From positions 1 to 57,061 of the forward strand of contig JAPLQT010000019.1 in the NCBI GenBank assembly GCA_026399515.1: a stretch of 57,061 bases of DNA. The letters are read 5' to 3'. Numbering within the stretch: position 1 is the stretch's first letter; each line of letters opens with the position of its first letter. A program made the position numbers and the translations under genes. Of the stretch, positions 7,868 to 16,296 are shown piece by piece. The notes beneath the pieces were generated by a model. It made no database searches, was not told where the DNA came from, and saw only the letters and a program-made list of their open reading frames with translations. This DNA is from Pseudomonadota bacterium (GTDB lineage: Bacteria; Pseudomonadota; Gammaproteobacteria; Burkholderiales; Rhodocyclaceae).

Positions 7868-8329
7868 TTATTTCCCGGTTTTCAACCAGTTTTCGACCCA
7901 TATCAGTGCTGCTTGCAAATATTGTTCCGCAGAGGAACTGATGGTTTCCCCGAGTTCAAAACGCTCACCGCGTATGGCTAAAAGCCAAGCCGGCGGCGGG
8001 AGATCTGCCTCCAGTTCGTAATAAGTGTGCAATACCGCCTGAGGCGTCATGGAGTGCGTAGTAAAGCTGGCGTCTTTGGCCGGGATCAGGGGTAGCAAAC
8101 TGAAAGGAGCAGGGCAGGTCGCGCTGGCATCCACGAATAGCACCCGGCTATGCCCGCGCAAATCCAATGCGTGTTCGACTTGCAACTGGAAATCAGTCTG
8201 AAAATCCATGTTGCCCCATTCCGGATGGATCAGAGCAACACTCTGGATGCGTTCGACAAACATCGGGCCTAAAGCGTCATCGCCGCGACTCGGGTTTCCC
8301 CAGCCGAATATCAGGGTGGACCTTGGCAC
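7868..8329 (-). CDS. hoxW: Hydrogenase maturation protease HoxW
   Basis: A 153-residue member of the HyaD/HycI endopeptidase family that removes the C-terminal tail of the [NiFe] large subunit after nickel insertion. The family motif is seen at FGWGNPSRGDDALGP (residues 8-22), where the conserved Asp helps sense nickel. VLFVDASATCP and the TTHSMTPQAVL segment, with a conserved His, complete the metal-binding site. The gene lies 4 bases after hoxH as the last gene of hoxFUYHW, so HoxH is its obvious substrate. Confidence 0.9.
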   Translation of the reverse strand: MPRSTLIFGWGNPSRGDDALGPMFVERIQSVALIHPEWGNMDFQTDFQLQVEHALDLRGHSRVLFVDASATCPAPFSLLPLIPAKDASFTTHSMTPQAVLHTYYELEADLPPPAWLLAIRGERFELGETISSSAEQYLQAALIWVENWLKTGK

Positions 8330-8333
8330 GCGC

Positions 8334-9812
8334 CTAGTCGTCGCCGTGTGAAACTTTCGCCAGACGGTCTAACAGGTTTCCATCCGCATCCTGCAAAGTT
8401 ACTTCCAAGGGCATCTTCCCCAAGGCATGGGTGGCGCAAGATAGGCAAGGGTCGAAGGCGCGTATGGCGACCTCGATGTGGTTGAGCAGACCCTCGGTCA
8501 GTTTCTTGCCGTCCAGGTAACGCTTGGCCACCTCTCGCACCGCGGTGTTCATGGCCTGATTGTTGTGGGTGGTTGATACGATCAGGTTGGCCATGGTTAC
8601 CAGATCGTCGTCACCGACTCTGTAATGGTGGATCAAGGTACCGCGCGGGGCCTCGATTACGCCGACTCCTTCGCGCTGATGTTCGCCGGAGACGACCAGA
8701 TCGTCGCCCATCAGATCCTCGTCGTGCAGCAAATCCTTGATGGTCTCCGCCGCGAACAGCATTTCGATCATGCGTGCCCAGTGATAGGCGAGGGTGGCAT
8801 GTAGCGGTGCGCCTTTTCCATAAGCGACCAACTCATTGCGTTCAGCGTCTGCCAACGGTGTAGGAATATGATTGCAGTTCTGTACCCGGGCGAGCGGGCC
8901 GACCTTGTACCAGCCATTCTCCTCACCGAGCGCGGTTATGAATGGGAACTTCATGTAGCTCCAGGGTTTGACGCCTTCGGAAAGCAACTGGGCGTAACCC
9001 TGATAGTCGACCTGGTCGAACATGATCTTGCCGTCGGCATCACGCGCACGCAGCGCGCCGTGATAAAAATCGAGTCCGCCATCCGGCGCGACGATGCTCA
9101 TCATGTTCGAGCGGAAGCTGCCAAAGATGTCGTAAAGCGCTGGGTTTTGCTGGTGCAATTGCTTGATCAAATGCACTGCCTCGCGGCTCCACGACACCAT
9201 TTGATAGGCATCCTTGAGCAAGAAGTCGCGATCTTCCCGGCTCAGGGATTTATTCACGCCACCCGGAATCGAACCGGTACCATGTACTCGTTTGCCCGCG
9301 GTAATCCGAATGACCTCCTGTCCAAATTTTCTGAGTAAGACCCCTTTCTTGGCGATATCCGGATAAGCCGCGGCAACACCCACGATGTTGCGTTTACCGA
9401 CCTCGCTTTCGAATCCAAACAGCAGATCGGGTGATGACAAATGGAAAAAATGCAAGGCATGCGATTGAAGGATCTGACCGTAGTGCATCAGACGGCGCAC
9501 TTTCTCCGCCGTGGGTGTCAACTGTGTAGCGCCGACGATGATGTCGAGCGCCTTCGAAGCTGCCAGGTGATGAGAGACTGGGCAGATTCCGCATAGCCGC
9601 TGCACCATGACGGGGACTTCCCAATAGGGCCGGCCCTGAATGAATTTTTCGAAACCACGAAATTCGACGATATGCAGGCGTACCTGATGCACCTTGTCGT
9701 CATCGTCAAGCAGTATCGTCACTTTGCCGTGGCCCTCGACGCGCGACACCGGCTCGATGGCGACACGACGCAGCTTGTCGGAAAGTTTGGCGGTTTCCAG
9801 ATCAAAACTCAT
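8334..9812 (-). CDS. hoxH: NAD-reducing [NiFe] hydrogenase large subunit HoxH
   Basis: A 492-residue catalytic subunit of the cytoplasmic bidirectional (group 3d) hydrogenase, which couples hydrogen oxidation to NAD+ reduction. Nickel ligands are in RLCGICPVSHH (Cys74, Cys77) and in the C-terminal DPCLSCATH (Cys456, Cys459). The block IEPVSRVEGHGKVTI near the N-terminus is the usual large-subunit signature. About 30 residues after the C-terminal His should be cut off by HoxW. Length matches known HoxH (about 490). It follows hoxY by 11 bases. All metal ligands are intact, so the enzyme should be functional. Confidence 0.96.
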   Translation of the reverse strand: MSFDLETAKLSDKLRRVAIEPVSRVEGHGKVTILLDDDDKVHQVRLHIVEFRGFEKFIQGRPYWEVPVMVQRLCGICPVSHHLAASKALDIIVGATQLTPTAEKVRRLMHYGQILQSHALHFFHLSSPDLLFGFESEVGKRNIVGVAAAYPDIAKKGVLLRKFGQEVIRITAGKRVHGTGSIPGGVNKSLSREDRDFLLKDAYQMVSWSREAVHLIKQLHQQNPALYDIFGSFRSNMMSIVAPDGGLDFYHGALRARDADGKIMFDQVDYQGYAQLLSEGVKPWSYMKFPFITALGEENGWYKVGPLARVQNCNHIPTPLADAERNELVAYGKGAPLHATLAYHWARMIEMLFAAETIKDLLHDEDLMGDDLVVSGEHQREGVGVIEAPRGTLIHHYRVGDDDLVTMANLIVSTTHNNQAMNTAVREVAKRYLDGKKLTEGLLNHIEVAIRAFDPCLSCATHALGKMPLEVTLQDADGNLLDRLAKVSHGDD

Positions 9813-9823
9813 GGCGGCAACTC

Positions 9824-10366
9824 TCAGTCGTAGTGGAGCAGCCCGTGTCCCAGCTTCGGCGTGCGGCCGGCGATGAGGTCGGTGAGAAACTTCCAGATGG
9901 CATCCGCCGGAGGCGGGCAGCCCGGCAGAAAGTAATCGATTTTCACCACTTCATGGATGGGATGCACTTTATTCAATGGCAGAGGTAGTTCTGGATCGTT
10001 AGGAATATCGCTGCCCTGAGCCAGGCCAACGCTGGTGTGATAAACCTCTTCGAGAATGTCGCGGAGATCGAGTTGGTTGCGCTGCGCCGGCAAGCCGCCA
10101 TTGATCGCACAGGCGCCTATGGCAACCAGAATTTTGCAGTTCTTGCGGAATTCGCGCAAAACATGAACATTCTCGGCGTTACAAACGCCGCCCTCGATGA
10201 TGCCGACATCGCAGGGACCGCAGATCTTGATGTCAGTCAGCGGCGAACGATCAAACTCGATCAACTCAAGCAATTCCAGGAGACGCTCGTCTATGTCCAG
10301 GAAAGACATGTGGCAGCCAAAGCACCCAGCCAGGGAGGTGGTGGCGACCTTGATTTTCTTGTTCAA
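9824..10366 (-). CDS. hoxY: NAD-reducing hydrogenase small subunit HoxY
   Basis: A 180-residue small subunit that carries the [4Fe-4S] cluster next to the Ni-Fe site and passes electrons to HoxU/HoxF. Cys15 and Cys18 in SLAGCFGCHMSF, the CGPCDVGIIEGGVC block and PGCPPPADAIWKF supply cluster ligands. It lacks the long C-terminal region and Tat signal of membrane-bound uptake hydrogenases, as expected for HoxY. Its start overlaps the hoxU stop by 4 bases, indicating coupled translation. Confidence 0.95.
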   Translation of the reverse strand: MNKKIKVATTSLAGCFGCHMSFLDIDERLLELLELIEFDRSPLTDIKICGPCDVGIIEGGVCNAENVHVLREFRKNCKILVAIGACAINGGLPAQRNQLDLRDILEEVYHTSVGLAQGSDIPNDPELPLPLNKVHPIHEVVKIDYFLPGCPPPADAIWKFLTDLIAGRTPKLGHGLLHYD

Positions 10367-11121
10367 GGGGAACTCTCTCGGATCGCAATACCAGCAGCGT
10401 CGGCAACTTTTTCCATCTGCTCGCTGATCGGCCTCTCATCAAATTTGCGCCTGCCGATGGGAATGGTAAATCCCATGCGCTTCGGCAGAATTACACCGAC
10501 TGGACAGACCTGGGCGGCTTTATCGGTCGCCAAAAAATCTGTATCGGCAAGGCGCCCGCTTTCGGCGTTCACAATCAGATGTTTAGTGATACCACGGCCG
10601 GAAAAGGCAAATACATTCTTATGGTCGACTTCGTCACTGGCACGAACGCATATCTCGCACAGGATGCAGCGGTTGAAATCGAGCAGGATGTCGGAGTGGG
10701 AAGCATCGACCAGGCGGACCGGAAATATCTGCGGAAAGTGAGGGGACATCACGCCTAGATCGTAGGCTAGCGCCTGCAACATGCAATTACCGCTTTTTTC
10801 GCACGATGGACAGAAGTGGTTGCCTTCGACCAGCAGCATCTGAAGCAGGGTCCGACGCTTGTCGTTGATTTCCGGGGTGTCGCTTTCAACCGATAGCCCG
10901 GCTTCGGCCTGGGTAATGCATGATGCCCCCGGGCGGCCATTGATTTTCACAGTGCAAAGCTTGCAGGAACCATTCGGCTTGAATTCCGGGTGATAACAAA
11001 GGTGGGGAATATACTTTCCCGCTGCCAGAGCGGCCTGAAGGATGCTCTGTCCCTTCACGAACGGAATCTCCTCTCCATCGATCAGGAAAGATATCGATGT
11101 GGAATTGTCCACAAGGCTCAT
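10363..11121 (-). CDS. hoxU: NAD-reducing hydrogenase diaphorase Fe-S subunit HoxU
   Basis: A 252-residue homologue of the NuoG N-terminal region that wires HoxF to HoxY. It shows the plant-type [2Fe-2S] ligands Cys42, Cys53, Cys56 and Cys68, the His-Cys [4Fe-4S] site NHFCPSCEKSGNC (His102, Cys104, Cys107, Cys113), and the pair of ferredoxin-like motifs starting CILCEIC (152-158) with CPVG (206). Length and motif order fit HoxU. It overlaps hoxF and hoxY by 4 bases each. It makes a useful comparison for the NuoG-like protein at 56334-57005, which has lost the His-Cys site. Confidence 0.95.
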   Translation of the reverse strand: MSLVDNSTSISFLIDGEEIPFVKGQSILQAALAAGKYIPHLCYHPEFKPNGSCKLCTVKINGRPGASCITQAEAGLSVESDTPEINDKRRTLLQMLLVEGNHFCPSCEKSGNCMLQALAYDLGVMSPHFPQIFPVRLVDASHSDILLDFNRCILCEICVRASDEVDHKNVFAFSGRGITKHLIVNAESGRLADTDFLATDKAAQVCPVGVILPKRMGFTIPIGRRKFDERPISEQMEKVADAAGIAIRESSP

Positions 11122-12941
11122 GAGTTCTCCTCTGCATTGCTTTCCAGATGGGCGGCGGCATCGTCCCGTCCTGTCATCTGGCGTGCCTGGGAGAGGGTTT
11201 CGTCTAGATCGAAAGCGGGTTCAAACGCCAGGGACTTGAGACGCCGCTCGTAAGCAGGCTTGAATTTCTGCAACGTATCAAACATCGGATTGCATGCCGT
11301 ATGACCGAGTCCGCAATGACTTGCCGTTTGAAGCAGACGGTTTATCTTGAATATTTCGTTGATGTCGTACTCGCTTCCGTGGCCGGCCTCAATTTTATCC
11401 ATGCAGTTCTTGAGAAGCGTCGTACCAACCCGACAAGGTGTGCAAAACCCGCAACTTTCATGAGCGAAGAAATGCGAGAAGTTGTGCGCGACCTCGAACA
11501 TATCGCGCTGCGTGTTGAACACCATGAAAGCCCCGGCAGTCGGTAAGTCCTCGAAACCGATGCGGCGCTTGAACTCTTCGGCGGAAATGCAGATACCGGA
11601 AGGTCCAGAAATCTGCACTGCCTGCGTCTTCGAAAGTTCGGCGCCACAGTCGGCTAAAACCTCTGCAACAGTCACACCGAACGGGTATTCGTAAATCCCC
11701 GGTCGATCACAGTCCCCTGAGATCGATAACACCTTTGTGCCTGATGACTTAGCGGTGCCGATGGTGCGGAACCAATCTCCGCCCTTGACTGAAATCAATG
11801 CTGCGGCGGCCAGTGTCTCGACGTTATTGACTGAAGTCGGCTGATTCAGATAACCGTGAGTAACAGGGAAAGGAGGGCGGATGCGCGGTATTCCCCGTTT
11901 CCCCTCAAGAGACTCGATCAAGGCTGACTCCTCACCGCATATATAGGCGCCGGCGCCAAGATGGATTTCGATGTCGAAGTCGAAACCATCCTTTTCGAGA
12001 ATATTGTGCCCGAGCAGGCGATCGGCGCGACGGCGCGACAAAACGGCCTCCAGGGAATCTAGAAGGTATCGATATTCACCACGAAGATATAAAAATCCGC
12101 GCCGAGCTCCCACCACATATGCGGCAACGGTCATGCCTTCAAAAACCAAATCGGCTTGTGTCGTCAGGAGAACCCGGTCCTTGAAGGTACCTGGTTCTCC
12201 TTCATCTGCGTTGCAAATGACATAGTGTTCCGGGTTGCTGCCGGAACCTCGGGCGTTGCGGCAAGCTTCCAGCTTCAGCCCGGTGGAGAAACCGGCACCG
12301 CCTCGACCGCGCAGACTCGAACGCTTTATCTCTTCAAGTATCGCCAGGGGACTCTGCTGGGTTGCCGACCTTAAAGCATCACCTCTTTGAATGGAGTTGC
12401 CTAGAAGAATATCGCGACGTCGAATATTGTCGTCGATCTGGAAAAACTCGGTCGGCCAGTCAGTTAGCGGTGTATTGCTGCGAATCAGGTCAACAATATG
12501 AGTGACCCGTTGAGAGTTCAATCGGGTAATTGCCCGGTAATTCACTAAAATCGCCGGCCCCTGATCACACATGCCGGTACAGGATGTAGTCGCAACACTG
12601 GCCAACCCATCCTCTGAAACTCGACCAGGCTCCAACCAGAGCTTCTTACACATCTCACTCATCAAATCGGTGCTGCCTAGCATCCGATCGGTAACGTTGT
12701 CGCTCCATAAAACACGATAACGACCCATCGGTTGGGTGTGGAAGAAGCTGTAGAACCCGGCAACGCCCTTGACGCGTGCCAGAGGCAGGCGGATTCCGCG
12801 CGCGACAATCGCCAAAACCTCCGGGGAGAGCCATCCCAGCGCTTCCTGAATTTCTCGAAGAATCTGAATTAGCCTGGTGGGATTATCCAGATTGCGAGCG
12901 AGAACCGCATCTATAGTTTCCAGCGGGGTTTGAATGGACAT
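11118..12941 (-). CDS. hoxF: NAD-reducing hydrogenase diaphorase flavoprotein HoxF
   Basis: A 607-residue fusion of NuoE-like and NuoF-like parts that oxidises or reduces NAD(H) on FMN. The NuoE-like region has a cluster site around SCTGMCDQGP (residues 120-129). FMN binding is at SSLRGRGGAGFSTGLK (about 208-223), NADH binding at GAYICGEESALIESLEGKRG, and the C-terminal [4Fe-4S] cluster at ESCGFCTPCRVGTTLL with a later Cys near SHCGLG. Length is as in known HoxF (about 600). It is the first gene of hoxFUYHW. Its upstream region carries a sigma54-type promoter match at 13068-13082. The ribosome binding site is weak (AAGAA). Confidence 0.95.
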   Translation of the reverse strand: MSIQTPLETIDAVLARNLDNPTRLIQILREIQEALGWLSPEVLAIVARGIRLPLARVKGVAGFYSFFHTQPMGRYRVLWSDNVTDRMLGSTDLMSEMCKKLWLEPGRVSEDGLASVATTSCTGMCDQGPAILVNYRAITRLNSQRVTHIVDLIRSNTPLTDWPTEFFQIDDNIRRRDILLGNSIQRGDALRSATQQSPLAILEEIKRSSLRGRGGAGFSTGLKLEACRNARGSGSNPEHYVICNADEGEPGTFKDRVLLTTQADLVFEGMTVAAYVVGARRGFLYLRGEYRYLLDSLEAVLSRRRADRLLGHNILEKDGFDFDIEIHLGAGAYICGEESALIESLEGKRGIPRIRPPFPVTHGYLNQPTSVNNVETLAAAALISVKGGDWFRTIGTAKSSGTKVLSISGDCDRPGIYEYPFGVTVAEVLADCGAELSKTQAVQISGPSGICISAEEFKRRIGFEDLPTAGAFMVFNTQRDMFEVAHNFSHFFAHESCGFCTPCRVGTTLLKNCMDKIEAGHGSEYDINEIFKINRLLQTASHCGLGHTACNPMFDTLQKFKPAYERRLKSLAFEPAFDLDETLSQARQMTGRDDAAAHLESNAEENS

Positions 12942-13067
12942 GAAGATATTCTTTTTATTGGATTGATAGTCGTCTATTCACTGGTAGAAAAGAATAAGGC
13001 AACTGCTCATTCATTTCTAAGTCTAGTTTAGAGTAATTGCATTGGGTGACTGTTTCTTTGATTAAAC

Positions 13068-13082
13068 GCAAACCTGATACCA
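13068..13082 (-). promoter_or_regulatory. Candidate sigma54 (-24/-12) promoter of hoxFUYHW
   Basis: On the minus strand TGGTATCAGGTTTGC matches the sigma54 consensus TGGCACG-N4-TTGC at TGG, the A, and TTGC, with exactly 10 bases between the essential GG and GC. It would start transcription about 115 bases before the hoxF ATG. The Ralstonia eutropha soluble hydrogenase operon is known to use sigma54 with the activator HoxA, so the location makes sense. No activator gene is in the window. The 12942-13156 gap is AT-rich and contains no gene. Confidence 0.5.
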
Positions 13083-13094
13083 TTTATTTATTAA

Positions 13095-13110
13095 CATAAT
13101 ATACATTATG
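13095..13110. promoter_or_regulatory. Inverted repeat upstream of the hox promoter
   Basis: CATAAT (13095-13100) and ATTATG (13105-13110) form a perfect 6-bp inverted repeat around ATAC, 13 bases upstream of the -24 element and inside an AT-rich stretch. It could be an activator or bending-protein site; no specific family is recognised. Confidence 0.3.
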
Positions 13111-13156
13111 CGAAATAATAAGATCGTTGTTATAGGTGAAAAACCACCCCAGAGCC

Positions 13157-13789
13157 TTATCGTCCGCCTGCCTTAACCAATTCATCAACGACTTCTACAT
13201 TGCCTGCCTTGGAGGCCATATCTTTAGCGGTCAAACTACGCTGATCAACCAAATTCACGTCCGCATCATGTTCCAGCAAGATCTTGACGATTTCCAGGTG
13301 TCCATGACGACTTCCTGCCATGAGCGCCGTCATGCCGTTTTCAGCCTGGGCGTCGATGTCGATATCCTGGGTAAGAAGAAAACGTACTATTTCCGTATGC
13401 CCCTCGAAGGCGGCATAGATCAGTGGCGTCCATCCTTCGGGGTCAAGTTCGGCCCCCGCAGCTACCAGGGCCTCAACGCTCCTCAATTGTCCCTGAAGCG
13501 CTGCGAGCATCAACGCCGAGTCTCCATATTTGTTTATACTCAGCACATTAGCTTTGTTTCTTAAGAGTATTTCTAATATTGGAAAGTCTCCATTCCGCGC
13601 TGCCTGCATAAGCAATGAGTTTCCTTCCTGATCGGTAGTGTTGACGTCAACGCTACGCTTTAGTAAATCGCTTACTTTACCGACGTCCTGCCGGCTGACC
13701 GCATTCAATATGTCGTCATAGACGCCCGCAAACGCCAAGCCCGGTATCAGGAAGGCGGCCAGAATCAAGGAATTCCAAATACGCTTCAT
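13157..13789 (-). CDS. Exported ankyrin-repeat protein
   Basis: A 210-residue protein with a signal peptide (MKRIWNSLILAAFLIPGLAFA, cleaved about residue 21) followed by about five ankyrin repeats. Examples are DQEGNSLLMQAARNGDFPIL, EGWTPLIYAAFEGHTEIVRF and NGMTALMAGSRHGHLEIVKI. Ankyrin repeats bind other proteins; the partner is unknown. Betaproteobacteria commonly carry this gene just after tatD, as here: its start overlaps the tatD stop by 4 bases. The stop is 215 bases before hoxF on the same strand, so read-through into the hydrogenase operon is conceivable. Confidence 0.85.
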   Translation of the reverse strand: MKRIWNSLILAAFLIPGLAFAGVYDDILNAVSRQDVGKVSDLLKRSVDVNTTDQEGNSLLMQAARNGDFPILEILLRNKANVLSINKYGDSALMLAALQGQLRSVEALVAAGAELDPEGWTPLIYAAFEGHTEIVRFLLTQDIDIDAQAENGMTALMAGSRHGHLEIVKILLEHDADVNLVDQRSLTAKDMASKAGNVEVVDELVKAGGR

Positions 13790-14568
13790 TGCATAGCGAT
13801 AGGTGAAGCCGACTGGAAAAGCCGAAAAAAATTTCGGGAAGTGACTTCCGCGACCTCTTCGAGGGAAATTCCGCGTAAGCGTGCTATTTCCTCAGCGACG
13901 TGCAATACATAGGCCGGCTCGTTGGTTTTGCCGCGATGAGGTAATGGCGCAAGGTAAGGGGAATCGGTTTCGACCAGCATTCTGTCCAGCGGTATTCGCC
14001 TTGCCACTTCCTTCAGTTCCCGAGCGTTCTTGAAGCTGACTATGCCGGAAAACGAAATATAGAAGCCCATCGCCATGGCGGCCTCGGCGATTTCCATCGA
14101 TTCGGTGAAACAGTGAATAACCCCGCCGATCTCGTCTGCACGTTCCTCACGCATCAATCGCAAGGTATCCGCGGCTGCGGCACGGGTATGAATAATCAAC
14201 GGCTTGCGGGCTTGATGGGCTGCGCGAATATGCGTACGAAATCTCTCGCGTTGCCATTCCAGGTCACCCTCTATCCGAAAGTAATCCAGGCCTGTTTCTC
14301 CTATCGCGACGACTTTCGGGTGATCTGCCAACTTGACCAAGGTGGCGACATCGGGATCCACACCCTGTTGAGTATCGGGATGAACGCCTACCGCAGCGAA
14401 TAACTGGGGATGGGACTCAACCAGAGCCAGCATCACCGGGAAACGCTCCAGCGTCACCCCGGCACACAGGGCATATTCAACCCGATTGCACGTCATAGAA
14501 TCAATGACTTGATCGATTCTGCCGGAGAGTTCAGGAAAATCCAGGTGGCAATGGGAATCGACCAGCAT
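13786..14568 (-). CDS. tatD: TatD family metal-dependent hydrolase
   Basis: A 260-residue TIM-barrel hydrolase of the TatD/YcfH group, with the N-terminal metal motif LVDSHCHLDFPEL, the Glu in VAIGETGLDY, IIHTRAAAADTL, VIHCFTESMEIA and VETDSPYLAPLPHRGKTNEP. Characterised members are 3'-exonucleases or deoxyribonucleases active in DNA repair. The gene sits in the mltG-tmk-holB-tatD order, immediately after holB with 55 bases between them. In many relatives pilZ occupies that position; there is no room for it here. Confidence 0.92.
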   Translation of the reverse strand: MLVDSHCHLDFPELSGRIDQVIDSMTCNRVEYALCAGVTLERFPVMLALVESHPQLFAAVGVHPDTQQGVDPDVATLVKLADHPKVVAIGETGLDYFRIEGDLEWQRERFRTHIRAAHQARKPLIIHTRAAAADTLRLMREERADEIGGVIHCFTESMEIAEAAMAMGFYISFSGIVSFKNARELKEVARRIPLDRMLVETDSPYLAPLPHRGKTNEPAYVLHVAEEIARLRGISLEEVAEVTSRNFFRLFQSASPIAMQ

Positions 14569-14623
14569 CAGAGCAATATTTCGGAAGGTGGACGAGTTTG
14601 AATATTGATGCGGGGTTTGAAGC

Positions 14624-15688
14624 TTAGCCAGCCTTTGGCGCCAATGAGCGAAGATAACGAGTAGCCAGATCCTCGAGAAACAACTGGGTATTCAAAGGAT
14701 GCCGTGCAACGGCCCGAATTCTCAGGAGGTCATTATAGCAAGCCATCAATCCGGTTCCGGATGCCTTTGTCGCAAGAGATGCCAGGTTGTCTCGCCAGGC
14801 ATCGTGATACCGTAGCCTCCCGGCGGATTTTAATAAAACCAGATCGAACACCCATTTTTGAACCGTCTCAACCAGTTGCGGCAATCCTAAGCCTTGCTCA
14901 CCTTTGATCACGGTACTCCATTTCATAGCCATGGATATCGGATCCACTGGCTTATTTGCCAGAGCCTCAATGACTTTTTGATAGGAGTCCAGCCTGCCCT
15001 GCTCTGCCCACTCCGCAGCGAGCAACGGCGCCCCCCCGACCAGGTGGAGAAGTTCCGCCGGATTTTTCACGCCTTTTTCGGTTAGCCAGCGACCTGCCTG
15101 CAGCGGATCCGGACGTCCGAAAGTGATGTTCCTACAGCGGCTGCGGAGGGTCGGAATAAGTCTACGCCAAGAATTAGATACCAATATAAAATATACGCTT
15201 GGAGGTGGTTCTTCAAGTACTTTAAGAAGCGAGTTGGCGGCCGCCGGGTTCATCGATTCGGCGGGTGAAATTATGACTATCCGATTGCCTCGACGATGGC
15301 TGCCGACATACACGAAGTCAGTTAAGGCGCGAATTTGATCTACTCGTATCGGTCCTCTTCCCGGCTTGCGCCCAACTGAAGCAATTGGAACTTCTTCGCT
15401 GACGTCGTCGCTGCTTTCATCACCATCGTCTGGTTGGATCAAACGGAAATCCGGGTGATTGCCAGACGCCAACCAGTTACAGGAACTGCATAGTCCACAA
15501 GCCACACTGTCTGCACCGACCGCCTCGTTTGGCTGTTCGCACAGCAGGCGAGCCGCGACGGCATGAGCAAATGCCAGTTTGCCGAATCCTTCCGGGCCAC
15601 CCATGAGCATCGCATGGGGCATACTCTTCGTGTCGTTGAATAGTTGGCGCCAGAGCGGCTTTTGCCACTCATATATATTATTTAACAT
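14624..15688 (-). CDS. holB: DNA polymerase III subunit delta' (HolB)
   Basis: A 354-residue clamp-loader subunit. The AAA+ core shows a degenerate P-loop, [11 protein letters not shown], with Leu in place of the usual Ser/Thr, as expected for delta', which does not hydrolyse ATP. A zinc-binding cluster appears around [38 protein letters not shown] is the conserved segment also found in DnaX. Its start overlaps the tmk stop by 7 bases, so it is translationally coupled. Confidence 0.92.
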   Translation of the reverse strand: MLNNIYEWQKPLWRQLFNDTKSMPHAMLMGGPEGFGKLAFAHAVAARLLCEQPNEAVGADSVACGLCSSCNWLASGNHPDFRLIQPDDGDESSDDVSEEVPIASVGRKPGRGPIRVDQIRALTDFVYVGSHRRGNRIVIISPAESMNPAAANSLLKVLEEPPPSVYFILVSNSWRRLIPTLRSRCRNITFGRPDPLQAGRWLTEKGVKNPAELLHLVGGAPLLAAEWAEQGRLDSYQKVIEALANKPVDPISMAMKWSTVIKGEQGLGLPQLVETVQKWVFDLVLLKSAGRLRYHDAWRDNLASLATKASGTGLMACYNDLLRIRAVARHPLNTQLFLEDLATRYLRSLAPKAG

Positions 15689-16293
15689 ATAGTTATTATT
15701 ATTTCTTCAAGTTTTACTCGAATATCTTGGAGTGATTTTGTGGCATCAATGCAGATGATCCTGTTCGGTTCAAGTTTTGCCCGATCGAGATAGGCACGGC
15801 GCACTCGCTCGAAAAACCCCTGTTGCTCCTGCTCGAAACGGTCTGGTGCGTTGCCAGACGCCGCCAATCTGGCGTGAGCAATCTCGATAGGCGCATCGAA
15901 AAGGAGCGTCAATGTGGGCTGCAAACCAGCTTGTACCCAATTCTCCAGGGTTTCCAACTTCTTCCAGTCCAGACCGCGCCCGCCACCCTGATAGGCGAAA
16001 CTGGCGTCGGTAAACCGGTCCGATACGACCCATTCGCCTCGATTCAGCGCCGGCAGGATAACTTTGTCTAGATGTTCGCGCCGAGCGGCGAACATAAGCA
16101 GAGCCTCGGTTTCAATGTGCATAGGTTCATGCAGCAACATTTCGCGAAGTTTTTCACCGAGTGCAGTGCCGCCCGGTTCGCGTGTTGCCACCACACGTTT
16201 GCCACGCTGGTGCAGTAACTCCACCAACCAAGCGTGGTGAGTGCTTTTCCCAGCACCATCAATACCTTCCAGGGTAATGAATTTCCCGCTCAC
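15682..16293 (-). CDS. tmk: Thymidylate kinase
   Basis: A 203-residue kinase that phosphorylates dTMP to dTDP. The P-loop is [14 protein letters not shown] near the N-terminus, preceded by [20 protein letters not shown] is the DR(E)PGG-type substrate motif, and [19 protein letters not shown] provides the Arg and the dTMP site. It lies 3 bases after mltG and overlaps holB, in the widespread mltG-tmk-holB operon. Confidence 0.95.
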   Translation of the reverse strand: MSGKFITLEGIDGAGKSTHHAWLVELLHQRGKRVVATREPGGTALGEKLREMLLHEPMHIETEALLMFAARREHLDKVILPALNRGEWVVSDRFTDASFAYQGGGRGLDWKKLETLENWVQAGLQPTLTLLFDAPIEIAHARLAASGNAPDRFEQEQQGFFERVRRAYLDRAKLEPNRIICIDATKSLQDIRVKLEEIIITIC

Positions 16294-16296
16294 CGC

